Position numbers and translations under genes: made by a program. The notes beneath the pieces are model-generated. The model was not told the DNA's origin. It saw only the letters and a program-made list of their open reading frames with translations, and made no database searches. This document shows, one piece after another, positions 17,503 to 25,457 of a stretch of 62,573 nucleotides of DNA (position 1 is its first letter; each line of letters starts with the position of its first letter). The DNA lies in contig CAYXBQ010000012.1 in NCBI GenBank assembly GCA_964463375.1, forward strand, positions 1 through 62,573. The letters are read 5' to 3'. The DNA is from UMGS1696 sp964463375. GTDB lineage: Bacteria > Bacillota > Clostridia > Oscillospirales > CAG-272.

Positions 17503-17531
17503 ATTATACCATGAATGCAGACATATTGCAA
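17503..17531 (-). promoter_or_regulatory. Sigma-A promoter of the rnf operon
   Basis: Minus strand TTGCAA (17526-17531), 17 bp, TATAAT (17503-17508), 114 bp upstream of the rnfC start. The leader between them shows no clear riboswitch signature. Confidence 0.65.
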
Positions 17532-17572
17532 GGTTTTGACGCAATTTTTTCCGTAAAATCAGCTAAAAACCA

Positions 17573-17617
17573 TAAAAACAGAAGCACGGCGTATGGCAAG
17601 CATACGTTATACTTCTG
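17573..17617 (-). terminator. Intrinsic terminator after the pseudouridine synthase gene
   Basis: A long interrupted stem: CAGAAG (17579-17584) with CTTCTG (17612-17617), and an inner GTATG/CATAC pair. A T-rich stretch on the minus strand follows at 17574-17578. It ends the upp-rluA transcript and insulates the rnf promoter. Confidence 0.7.
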
Positions 17618-17624
17618 CTTTCTC

Positions 17625-18611
17625 TCATTTTTGATCAAACAATTTCAAGAAGCCGATGTTTTTCTTGTCCACGGTAAATTCCCGCCCCACAAGACCTGCC
17701 AGCGGTGTATCCTCCAATCCTGTGAAGGACAGCTTATAGGAATACAGTGCCTGGTAGCTGTAGCCGGCCTTGCGATCCGCTTTGTTCACGGCATATTTCC
17801 CTTCGCCCAGCAGCGGATGGCCAACGAACGCCATATGGGCCCGGATCTGGTGGGTGCGGCCGGTAAGCAGCTCTACCTCTAAGAGAGACAGATCCTTTTC
17901 CTTATTATAGGCAAGCGTGGTGTAGCGAGTGCGGATCTCCTTGGCACCGGGTTTACTCTCCCGAAACACCGTCACCATTTTGGTCTTGTAGTCCTTGCGC
18001 AGATACCCGGTCAGCAGCTCGGTGGGTTTGGTCTTCCCATGGACGGCGCACAGGTATTTTTTGTGTACGTTCCCATCCCGGATAGCTTCGTTCAACAGCC
18101 GCAGTGCCGTGGCGTTTTTCGCAAAGATCACGATACCGCCGGTGTTGCGGTCGATCCGGTTACACAGGGCCGGTGCAAAGGAGTTTTCCCGGTTGGGATC
18201 ATACTCCCCTTTTTGTACCAGATAGGCTTGCAGGGCAAAGAGCAGGGTCTCCCGTTCGTGGGCATCTGCCGTATTCTTGTCCCCTTCATCCCCCACGTGG
18301 ACCAGCACCCCCGGCTTCTTGTCGCACAGGATCACGTTTTCGTCTTCGTACACAATGGTGGGGGTCAGCTTCACCCGGTCGTATTCCACCTTCTGCACGG
18401 TGCTCTCAAAAAATTCATCGGGGATGTACAGCTCCACGATAGAACCGGCGGCTAAGATGTCGCCTTCGTGGGCCCGCTTGCCGTCCACCTTGATCCGTTT
18501 GGTGCGGATATACTTGTACAAAAGAGACTGAGGCAGTCCCCGGACGGTTTTTGTGATAAACTTGTCCAGGCGCTGCCCCGCATCGTTTTGGTTGATGGTA
18601 TAGCTGTGCAT
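17625..18611 (-). CDS. RluA-family ribosomal pseudouridine synthase
   Basis: A protein of about 328 residues. The N-terminal S4-like RNA-binding domain spans roughly residues 8-70 (DAGQRLDKFI). The catalytic domain follows, with NRIDRNTGGIVIFAKNA containing the catalytic aspartate in the RxDxxTxG motif, and LLTGRTHQIRAHM. These enzymes isomerise uridine in 23S rRNA or tRNA. The ATG at 18611 fits the family N-terminus; an in-frame ATG at 18644 would overlap upp by 32 bp and cannot be excluded. The gene starts 2 bases beyond the upp stop, so it is expressed with upp. Confidence 0.88.
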   Translation of the reverse strand: MHSYTINQNDAGQRLDKFITKTVRGLPQSLLYKYIRTKRIKVDGKRAHEGDILAAGSIVELYIPDEFFESTVQKVEYDRVKLTPTIVYEDENVILCDKKPGVLVHVGDEGDKNTADAHERETLLFALQAYLVQKGEYDPNRENSFAPALCNRIDRNTGGIVIFAKNATALRLLNEAIRDGNVHKKYLCAVHGKTKPTELLTGYLRKDYKTKMVTVFRESKPGAKEIRTRYTTLAYNKEKDLSLLEVELLTGRTHQIRAHMAFVGHPLLGEGKYAVNKADRKAGYSYQALYSYKLSFTGLEDTPLAGLVGREFTVDKKNIGFLKLFDQK

Positions 18612-18612
18612 C

Positions 18613-19248
18613 TTACTTGGTGCCGAACAGTCTGTCTCCTGCATCGCCCAGACCGGGAATGATGTAGGCGTGGTCGTTCAGGTAGTCGTCCAGGGATGCG
18701 GCGTAGATCTCCACATCGGGATGCTCTGCCTGCAGTCTTTCCACCCCTTCCGGTGCAGCGACCAGGCACAGCAGCTTGATGGTCTTGCAGCCTCTCTTCT
18801 TCAGCATGGTGATCGCACCTGCCGCAGAACCGCCGGTAGCCAGCATGGGGTCACAAACGATGACATCTCTTTCTTCGATGTCAAAGGGAAGCTTGCAGTA
18901 GTATTCCACCGGTTCGTGGGTATCGGGGTCTCTGTACAGACCAATGTGGCCCACCTTGGCAACGGGAACCAGTCTGAGCAGACCTTCCACCATGCCCAGC
19001 CCTGCCCGCAGGATCGGGATAATGGCCAGCTTTTTCCCGCTGATACGCCCACCGACCATGGGACCCATGGGGGTCTCGATGTTCACATCCTCGATCTGCA
19101 GCTCTCTGGTGATCTCGTAGCCCATCAGCATGGCGATCTCGTTCAGCAGCTCCCGGAAATCCTTGCTCCCGGTGTCCTTATCCCGCATGATGGTCAGCTT
19201 ATGCTTGATCAGGGGATGATCTACAACGTGAAATGTATGCATGTTCAT
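18613..19248 (-). CDS. upp: Uracil phosphoribosyltransferase
   Basis: A 211-residue pyrimidine salvage enzyme that makes UMP from uracil and PRPP. The PRPP loop is DPMLATGGSAAGAI, and the uracil-binding C-terminus reads YIIPGLGDAGDRLFGTK. IPILRAGLGM and the flexible GHIGLYRDPDT loop are also in place. Length and order fit the family exactly. It is first in a two-gene unit with the pseudouridine synthase, from a promoter at 19296-19324. Confidence 0.97.
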   Translation of the reverse strand: MNMHTFHVVDHPLIKHKLTIMRDKDTGSKDFRELLNEIAMLMGYEITRELQIEDVNIETPMGPMVGGRISGKKLAIIPILRAGLGMVEGLLRLVPVAKVGHIGLYRDPDTHEPVEYYCKLPFDIEERDVIVCDPMLATGGSAAGAITMLKKRGCKTIKLLCLVAAPEGVERLQAEHPDVEIYAASLDDYLNDHAYIIPGLGDAGDRLFGTK

Positions 19249-19295
19249 AACGTCATTTCCTTTCTATGCATTCCGTTTTTTCTATAGTCTACTCT

Positions 19296-19324
19296 ATTAT
19301 ACCGCACTTTTCGCCAGATTGCAA
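19296..19324 (-). promoter_or_regulatory. Sigma-A promoter of upp
   Basis: Minus strand TTGCAA (19319-19324), 17 bp, TATAAT (19296-19301), 48 bp upstream of the upp start. Confidence 0.65.
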
Positions 19325-19358
19325 GAGGGTACACCAAAAAAGTCCGAAAACGGTATCC

Positions 19359-20693
19359 TCACGCCTGCACACGCCCACGACAGACCACGCCATCGTGTCC
19401 CGTCAGCACCACCGGTACGATCTGCCCGGTCAGTTTTTCGTCCGTCTCGATGTCCACCTCCACATAGTGCTCCGAGTGGCCGTTGGCGACACCGCCGTTC
19501 TGCTGCTCCACAAGGACATAGACCGGTTCCCTTTGGTGCTCGTCCACATAGGTATCCAGCAGCGAACGCCGGATCTCGACCTGTACCTCTTCCAGCTGTT
19601 TCAGCCGTTCCTTTTTGATCTGCGCCGGGATCTGGTCGGGCATGGTGGCAGCCTCGGTGCCCTCTCGAATGGAGTAGGGGAACAGGTGCAGATGCATGAA
19701 CCTTGCCGCTTGCACAAAGGCGATGGTCTCCTGCACCTCTGCCTCCGTCTCGCCGGGGAAGCCTACGATCACGTCTGCGCTGAAAGTCACCGCCGGTATC
19801 GCTTCCCGCAGTCGTTCCATGGCGGCCAGTGCCATTTCTGCCGTATACCGCCGCCGCATCCTGCGCAGTACCCCGCTGCTGCCGCTTTGGATGGACAAAT
19901 GGAAGTGGGGCAGCAGGTGGTCAAGAGCAGTAAGTTTTTCCACAAAGGGTGCCGACATGACCGACGGTTCCAGGGAGCCAAGGCCGATCCGCCGGATACC
20001 CGGTACAGCATCCACCTCGGCCAGCAGCTCTGCCAGTGCCATGCCGTAGGGCTTGCCGCCACGGTTCTCCATGCCGTAGGATGCGGTCTCGATCCCGGTC
20101 AGGATCACCTCCGGACTGCCCACACGAGCCAGGGTCGCAGCTTCTTCTAAGATGCTTGCCTTGTCTCTGGAACGGACTCTGCCACGGGCTTTGGGGATGA
20201 TGCAGTAGGCGCAGTGGTTCTCGCAGCCGTCCTCGATCTTGATAAAGGTACGATACCGTTTTGTGGTGCTGCGGAACAGGGGGTCATAGGGGGCATTTTG
20301 CAGATCGGTCACGGCAGCCTTGTTCGGTGTACGACCTTCCACCAGGTCCAGTGCGATCTGGGGCAGCGCAGATTTTTCGCCGTTGCCGCACACGTATGCC
20401 ACACCGGGGATCTGTGCCACCTCTTTTGCCGCCACCTGGGAGAAGCAGCCGGTCACCAGTACGATGGAGCCCTCTCCTGCGGCACGCCGGATCATCTGCC
20501 GGGATTTTCGGTCGCTCTCGGCCGTGACGGTGCAGGTATTGACGATGGTGAGATCCGCTTTTTCCCCCGGCTGTACCAGGGTGAAGCCCATGGACTGTAA
20601 TTTTTCCCCGATGGCATCGGATTCATACTGATTGACCCGACACCCCAGCGTGATCATAGATACGGTAGCTTGAAAAGATACGGTAGCTTGCAT
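19359..20693 (-). CDS. mtaB: tRNA t6A37 methylthiotransferase MtaB
   Basis: A 444-residue radical-SAM methylthiotransferase that adds methylthio to N6-threonylcarbamoyladenosine 37 of tRNA. The N-terminal UPF0004 domain has GCRVNQYES, NTCTVT and VTGCFSQ cysteines for the auxiliary cluster. The radical-SAM site is CENHCAYCIIP (C-x3-C-x2-C), and the C-terminus is a TRAM domain (HQREPVYVLVEQQNGGVANGHSEHY). The start is taken at the ATG at 20693, with AAAGGA upstream; the alternative at 20723 is a TTG. The first codons contain a 15 bp tandem duplication (ATVSFQATVS), and an ATG at 20657 is a possible original start. Confidence 0.92.
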   Translation of the reverse strand: MQATVSFQATVSMITLGCRVNQYESDAIGEKLQSMGFTLVQPGEKADLTIVNTCTVTAESDRKSRQMIRRAAGEGSIVLVTGCFSQVAAKEVAQIPGVAYVCGNGEKSALPQIALDLVEGRTPNKAAVTDLQNAPYDPLFRSTTKRYRTFIKIEDGCENHCAYCIIPKARGRVRSRDKASILEEAATLARVGSPEVILTGIETASYGMENRGGKPYGMALAELLAEVDAVPGIRRIGLGSLEPSVMSAPFVEKLTALDHLLPHFHLSIQSGSSGVLRRMRRRYTAEMALAAMERLREAIPAVTFSADVIVGFPGETEAEVQETIAFVQAARFMHLHLFPYSIREGTEAATMPDQIPAQIKKERLKQLEEVQVEIRRSLLDTYVDEHQREPVYVLVEQQNGGVANGHSEHYVEVDIETDEKLTGQIVPVVLTGHDGVVCRGRVQA

Positions 20694-20779
20694 AGATTTT
20701 ATGTTCCTTTTGTTATATTCCAATCGAGTGTCAGACGATCCTTTTCGAACGCTGACGACACTGTTTTCTTTCTCCTACC

Positions 20780-20808
20780 ATTATAGCAGAAATAACGCGC
20801 CATGGCAA
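20780..20808 (-). promoter_or_regulatory. Sigma-A promoter of mtaB
   Basis: Minus strand TTGCCA (20803-20808), 17 bp, TATAAT (20780-20785), 87 bp upstream of the mtaB start. Confidence 0.6.
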
Positions 20809-20879
20809 GAGAAAAATGCGCTTTCCTTGTAGCGATTCCCTGCACATGAGGCCGCCCCTACGGAGATCACACGGTGGAT

Positions 20880-20899
20880 CGGTCAAGACCGTTCCCTAC
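20880..20899. repeat. Dispersed intergenic repeat, copy A
   Basis: Twenty bases (CGGTCAAGACCGTTCCCTAC) identical to 39079-39098. The copy touches the 3' end of the pyrophosphatase-like gene, whose TAG stop (20896-20898) is part of the repeat. Beside it, at 20841-20862, is a GGCCGCCCCTAC-type stretch that often accompanies such repeats in gut Clostridia, from general knowledge. Confidence 0.6.
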
Positions 20900-21252
20900 G
20901 GTGCGCCGATCACCTCCACCACCGAATCAAAATACCGCTCCTGGAACCACACGGCCGCTTCGATCTCCTCTTTCGTGAAGTGCATCCCGGCAGGAGCTGC
21001 CACCAGCTTGTCCTCGATATCGTCCCGACGATGGATGATCCCGATGACCTGCGCCCGGTATTCCTTGACAAAATGCTCTACACCCAATAGATACACGTCC
21101 TGCTCTTCCCCATCCTCGGCGGGCATACCGGGGATGTAGCCGTAGTGTACCGGATACACCATGTCCGGATGCCGCGGGTGGGTACTGCCCATGGGACGGT
21201 CGATCACCACAGTCACCGTCTTCCCCAGCAGGGACGGTAGGTCTTCTCTCAT
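20896..21252 (-). CDS. Small inorganic pyrophosphatase-like protein
   Basis: A 118-residue protein with the soluble family I pyrophosphatase core: VTVVIDRPMGSTHPRHPDMVYPVHYGYIPG at residues 13-42, then a short acidic EDGEEQDVYLLG. Full enzymes are about 170 residues with a DPDG..DV metal site; here only part is visible (AEDGEEQDVY), so activity on pyrophosphate is uncertain. Short proteins of this type are widespread in Clostridia. The start overlaps the HAD gene by 4 bp (ATGA), so translation is coupled. The stop codon falls in a dispersed repeat, which may have trimmed the C-terminus. Confidence 0.75.
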   Translation of the reverse strand: MREDLPSLLGKTVTVVIDRPMGSTHPRHPDMVYPVHYGYIPGMPAEDGEEQDVYLLGVEHFVKEYRAQVIGIIHRRDDIEDKLVAAPAGMHFTKEEIEAAVWFQERYFDSVVEVIGAP

Positions 21253-22013
21253 GCCTGCAAATCCTTTTCCAGATCTGCCAGGATATGCCGAATGACCCCT
21301 TCGGTAGCGTGTACCGTCACCCGGTCTGCCTCTGCCTTTACGTAGGGCGAAGCATTGTCCACAGCGTACCCGATGTCTGCCGCACGGAGCATGGAGATGT
21401 CCCCATCGTAGTCCCCTACGCAGACCAGCAGCTTTGCGCCCAGCTTCTCCTGCAGGTACCGCACGCCGTGTCCCTTGTCCATGCCATAGGCCACCAGCTC
21501 AAATTCGTCGTTGCCATTGGACATGACCGCACACCGGCCTTCACAGATCGTCCGTACCTCCGGCGGCACCAGCAGTGGATCCGTGCGCAGCTCCTTATAC
21601 AGGAAAGTGATCCGGCACATGACGCCATTGTAGGTGTCGATGAAATCGGTCATAGCCGGGTCGTCGATCTCGAACACGTGGGGGCTGTCCTCGCTGTCAA
21701 AACGGATGTGGGCAAGATCGTCTCGATCCCGCAGATCTCTGGCAATGCCACGCCATTCCTCTCCCATGGGCCACAGTGCCAGCCGTTCGCCGGTGGCAAG
21801 GTCGCACACCTCCGAGCCGCACATCCCCACCACCGGTGCATTGGGTACCACATCCATGGGCGCTTGCATAGCACGTCTGCCGGTACACAGGGTGAATCTG
21901 CCGCCCTCTGCCATGAATGCGTTCAATGCTTCGATATTGCTTTCCACAAAGCCGTCGTAAAACAGCGTTCCGTCGTAGTCCGAGCAAAGCAGGACTCCAT
22001 CAAATTTTCCCAT
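21249..22013 (-). CDS. HAD-superfamily hydrolase, Cof type (IIB)
   Basis: A 254-residue phosphatase. Motif I is SDYDGTLFYDG (nucleophile plus acid Asp), and the C-terminal motif IV is GDYDGDISMLRAAD, followed by YAVDNAS. The cap sits between residues 85 and 180, as in the IIB subclass. Members act on sugar phosphates, flavin or cofactor phosphates; the substrate cannot be named. It overlaps the upstream MutS-like gene by 14 bp and the downstream pyrophosphatase-like gene by 4 bp, so the three are tightly coupled. Confidence 0.87.
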   Translation of the reverse strand: MGKFDGVLLCSDYDGTLFYDGFVESNIEALNAFMAEGGRFTLCTGRRAMQAPMDVVPNAPVVGMCGSEVCDLATGERLALWPMGEEWRGIARDLRDRDDLAHIRFDSEDSPHVFEIDDPAMTDFIDTYNGVMCRITFLYKELRTDPLLVPPEVRTICEGRCAVMSNGNDEFELVAYGMDKGHGVRYLQEKLGAKLLVCVGDYDGDISMLRAADIGYAVDNASPYVKAEADRVTVHATEGVIRHILADLEKDLQA

Positions 22014-23595
22014 TGTCGTCGTTTCCTTTTTCGATAAAAACTTTGTATTTTGTCTCCGGCCGGTCGCTGGTCTTCGCGATCACCACCTGTTCCTCCATGG
22101 TGGACAGCAGTGCCGTCAGGTGGGTCACGAACACAAAGGCACCGCCGCAGTTGCCGATATATTGTAAGATCGGTGCAATACCGGCCGCACCCTCTCCGTA
22201 GGCCGTGGTCTGGAAGGTCTCGTTCAGCAGGAACAGCGAATCCGGCTCCATTTCGTCCAGCATCCCCGCCAGTGCCGCCGCTTCTTCTTCGAACCGCCCA
22301 GCCGTAGAGCCGCTGATCAGCTTTCCCTCTGCCGTGGCAAACTGGGTGTACAGTCGTCTCCGCAGACTGATGGTACCAGCGGTAGCCGGGATGGGCAGAC
22401 CACACTGGGCCAGCAAAATCGCCGTGCCCACAGAGCGCAGGAACACCGTCTTGCCGCTGTTATTTTCCCCATGGATCAACATCCCCGGCAGCCTGTGTTT
22501 GCCATGCGCTTCGCAGGGCAGCACCACATCGTTTGGCACCACCCGCTCCTTGGTCGTGCCACTGAGCAGCAGCAGATCGTACAGCCCGGTCATGGTGATC
22601 GTACCGGTGTCGGAGGGCGTGATGGTGGGATAGAAGGGCTGTATCCCTTTGTCTGCCAGTGCTTGTCGGTATTGCAGCGCACCCTGGTAGAAGCACAGCT
22701 CCTCCTCCAATAGCGAAAACCGATCCACCAAAGCCCGCAGCATAGCGGTCAAATACCGGTCGCACTCTGCCACACCGGCCCCGGCGATCTCCATTTGCTG
22801 CTCCACCGACACCGGTGTGGCAAGCGGCCTTCCCATATCTGTAGGAAGCACCGGTGCTTTTTTCTCCGGCACGTCCTTCCCCTTCCGTGTGAGCAGCTGC
22901 AAAAGTCCAGTCTTTTCCTTGGCACCGGCACCAGCGGTAGGGGTACGCAGATAGGCAAAGTCCCGCAGGATATAGCCGGTGGTGTGCAGGATCGGCTCCA
23001 CGAAAAGCTCCACTTTATACCGTGTGGCCTGGTGCAGCATCCGATGGCAGCGGTCGGCGAACTCCATAAGCTCTGTGTGTCCCTGCCATACCCGCCCGCA
23101 CTGCTCTCGAAATACCCGCAAAACGGTCGTGCTGTCCGGATAGCTGTCCAGCAGCTGGGAGATCTCCCGCACCTGTGCCAAAAACGAGCGCAGATACATA
23201 CAGGTCAGTGCCATCACATCCCGGCTCACCGAAAGCTGCAATTGTACATCCGATGGATTGGTGCGGCGCTGGGCAAGCAGGCGGGACCGGTCGCTGTCCC
23301 AGGCAGTCTTGGTCTGGTTCAGGCGGCGGGTGATCACCAGTAGGCTGTCCAGCAGCGTAGGATGTGCGGCAAAAAGCATCTGCACCTGCACCCGGAACCG
23401 AATGTCCTCCACCTGTATCGTCGGCGCACACAGCGCATCCAGCAGCGCCTGTCTGGGAGCCGCCTCCGGGACAAGCAGCATACACACCGTGTCTATTTGC
23501 AGATCCCGCAGCAGTGCCTTGCCCGGCTCCTTTTCTCCGGCCGTTTGCAGTGGTACCGCTTCGCCTGTGCTTGTCAGTAAGCTGATCCGGCGCAT
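22000..23595 (-). CDS. MutS-like ATPase, second of a tandem pair
   Basis: A 531-residue protein with only the MutS core and ATPase parts. The Walker A site is HGENNSGKTVFLRSVG near residue 390, Walker B is SLFLLNETFQTT near 475, and the trans-acting His motif is VFVTHLTAL near 500. The preceding ~250 helical residues resemble the MutS lever/clamp domains III-IV. The mismatch-reading N-terminal domain of MutS is absent, and so is the Smr nuclease domain of MutS2. It begins 22 bp inside the end of a homologous gene (23574-25136), which suggests that the two products act together, perhaps as a heterodimer. Confidence 0.8.
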   Translation of the reverse strand: MRRISLLTSTGEAVPLQTAGEKEPGKALLRDLQIDTVCMLLVPEAAPRQALLDALCAPTIQVEDIRFRVQVQMLFAAHPTLLDSLLVITRRLNQTKTAWDSDRSRLLAQRRTNPSDVQLQLSVSRDVMALTCMYLRSFLAQVREISQLLDSYPDSTTVLRVFREQCGRVWQGHTELMEFADRCHRMLHQATRYKVELFVEPILHTTGYILRDFAYLRTPTAGAGAKEKTGLLQLLTRKGKDVPEKKAPVLPTDMGRPLATPVSVEQQMEIAGAGVAECDRYLTAMLRALVDRFSLLEEELCFYQGALQYRQALADKGIQPFYPTITPSDTGTITMTGLYDLLLLSGTTKERVVPNDVVLPCEAHGKHRLPGMLIHGENNSGKTVFLRSVGTAILLAQCGLPIPATAGTISLRRRLYTQFATAEGKLISGSTAGRFEEEAAALAGMLDEMEPDSLFLLNETFQTTAYGEGAAGIAPILQYIGNCGGAFVFVTHLTALLSTMEEQVVIAKTSDRPETKYKVFIEKGNDDNGKI

Positions 23596-25136
23596 TGTCC
23601 CGCCTCCTCTCGCTTGTTCTGCCGCTCTGCCAGCCGTGCCGCCAGCCCTTCCTCGGTAAGACGGTATTTTTGCAGAATATCTCTGGCAAAGGAAGAATCC
23701 GTACCGCCCATGGGCACGATCCGGTAGGTGCGTTTGTTTTCGTCTGCTTCGTCCACCACCGCCGCCAGCGTAGGGATCCGACCGTGGGTCAGGCTATGGA
23801 TGTGGGTCACGTACAGGCCAAAGGCACCGCAGTCCACCATATCCTCTGCCAGCGCACGGGAATACGCAGTCGATTTTTCCTCATCGGTGCCGGAGAAGGT
23901 CTCGTTGAACAGTGCCACTGCATCCCCGTCGGCGCCTGCCCGGATCGCATCTGCACGGCGCACCTCATCCACAAATCGGCCGGAATCGGTGAAATCCTCT
24001 TTGGAGGGAAAATGGGTGTACAGCCGGGCAAAGGACCATAGCTCCCCACCCAGTGCCGATACCGGACAGCCGGTCAGGAAAAACAGCACCGCAATGCCCA
24101 CCGACCGCAGATACGTGGTCTTGCCCCCGCCGTTGGCACCGGTCACATAGCAAAAGCGTCTGTCCCCGTCGAGCCACACATCATTGGGCACCACGTCCTC
24201 TCCCCGTAGCTCCCGTGCCGCCAGCGATACATCTCGCAGGGACCGCAGGTGGATCCGCCGTTCGGTCGCCACGGTAGGCAGACACATGGGGTAGCCCATT
24301 GCCTCCATGCGCCGGGTATACAGCGCCGCCTCCCGACAGAACACCAGCTCCAGCCGGTACAGCAGCACATCGGCCATGGCATAGGTATCCGTCAGCTGTG
24401 TGGCATAGGTCTCAGCCAGCTGTGCTGCATGGGACAGCACATCCGGATAGGCAGCGGCATAGGCTTCGATCATGGTGCTGTCGGCTAAGTGGGAACGCAC
24501 CGTAGGACAGGCCTCCGGGATCCCCATTTCGGCAAAAAGCTGCTGTAGCTCTGCCCGATAGCCGCCGGTAACGCTGCTTGTCATGGGCGAACCACTGCCG
24601 ATCTCGATCTGCACCCCCGCCGGCCAGGTGGACATATACCCATCGATCGCCTGCTCCAGGGCTACCATTTCATCCGTTTGCAGGATCGCCGCAAAGCAGT
24701 CCCGCACCGCCACGCCTACCGCCGGTATCTCCGTGGACACCGCCACAAAGCATTTTGCCACGTGCAGATATGCCTCTGCAACCGCGGGAAACAGCAGCGT
24801 CCGGGCCGTTTTTGTCTGGGTGGGGGATTGCCAGCGGTGCAGCAGACGTTCGAACCCTTCTAACGTCGCAAGCAGGTCTTCGATGCGCTGCAAAGCGTTT
24901 TCCTTGTGTGCCAGCGACCAGATGCATTTCTGCCGTGCCTGTATCTCTGTCCGGTCACAGGGAAAGCGGAAGAAAGCGGCGCTGGTCTCGCAAAAAGCAC
25001 CGGCGGGCAGCAGATCTCCGATGGTCTCCGTGGAGATCGGTCCCGGTGCCGGACACAGCTTACCGTTGTCCCCCACCGGAAAATGTCGTTTTTCCATGTC
25101 CAATCCAGCCTGCCACAGCAGTGACGGATATTCCAT
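23574..25136 (-). CDS. MutS-like ATPase, first of a tandem pair
   Basis: A 520-residue protein from the ATG at 25136, fixed by a perfect AAGGAGG seven bases upstream. The reading frame stays open far beyond it, to 25655, but that part crosses the divergent spo0A promoter and start and has no coding character. ATPase motifs: Walker A VTGANGGGKTTYLRSVG, Walker B region VALFNETFSGTDEEKS, and YVTHIHSL. Like its partner it lacks the mismatch-binding domain. It leads a four-gene coupled operon (MutS-like A, MutS-like B, HAD, pyrophosphatase-like) and is divergent from spo0A. Its role in DNA repair or recombination is not proven. Confidence 0.82.
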   Translation of the reverse strand: MEYPSLLWQAGLDMEKRHFPVGDNGKLCPAPGPISTETIGDLLPAGAFCETSAAFFRFPCDRTEIQARQKCIWSLAHKENALQRIEDLLATLEGFERLLHRWQSPTQTKTARTLLFPAVAEAYLHVAKCFVAVSTEIPAVGVAVRDCFAAILQTDEMVALEQAIDGYMSTWPAGVQIEIGSGSPMTSSVTGGYRAELQQLFAEMGIPEACPTVRSHLADSTMIEAYAAAYPDVLSHAAQLAETYATQLTDTYAMADVLLYRLELVFCREAALYTRRMEAMGYPMCLPTVATERRIHLRSLRDVSLAARELRGEDVVPNDVWLDGDRRFCYVTGANGGGKTTYLRSVGIAVLFFLTGCPVSALGGELWSFARLYTHFPSKEDFTDSGRFVDEVRRADAIRAGADGDAVALFNETFSGTDEEKSTAYSRALAEDMVDCGAFGLYVTHIHSLTHGRIPTLAAVVDEADENKRTYRIVPMGGTDSSFARDILQKYRLTEEGLAARLAERQNKREEAGQCAGSAY

Positions 25137-25207
25137 ACCTATGCCTCCTTTTTTGCAAAAATGTGGTATATTTTCGTGTTCCTCTGCATATGGTTTTGTA
25201 TGGCTCC

Positions 25208-25236
25208 ATTGTACCACAGAATCCGGGAAACTGCAA
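25208..25236 (-). promoter_or_regulatory. Sigma-A promoter of the MutS-like operon
   Basis: Minus strand TTGCAG (25231-25236), 17 bp, TACAAT (25208-25213), 72 bp upstream of the start at 25136. The 321 bp gap 25137-25457 is explained by this promoter and the divergent spo0A promoter; about 135 bases between them are A/T-rich with no other clear element. Confidence 0.6.
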
Positions 25237-25373
25237 GCAACAATTCTTTTCTTTTTCGTGTTGCAGTCAATTTCCGGCTCCGATATTGAGAGCAAACGTT
25301 CTTTTTGGCAGCAACTGTCAACTTTCACAAATTTGTCTTCCAATTTTTGGCAATCTTTATTTCGTCTTAGGGA

Positions 25374-25402
25374 TTGCAAATTTTTACCAGTTATGGTAAA
25401 AT
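25374..25402 (+). promoter_or_regulatory. Sigma-A promoter of spo0A
   Basis: TTGCAA (25374-25379), 17 bp, TAAAAT (25397-25402), 55 bp upstream of the spo0A start. A clear TGTCGAA 0A box was not found in the gap. Confidence 0.55.
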
Positions 25403-25457
25403 ATGGTAACACAAAGCCGCATGATACGGACAAGCACAGAAAGGGAATGGATACATC

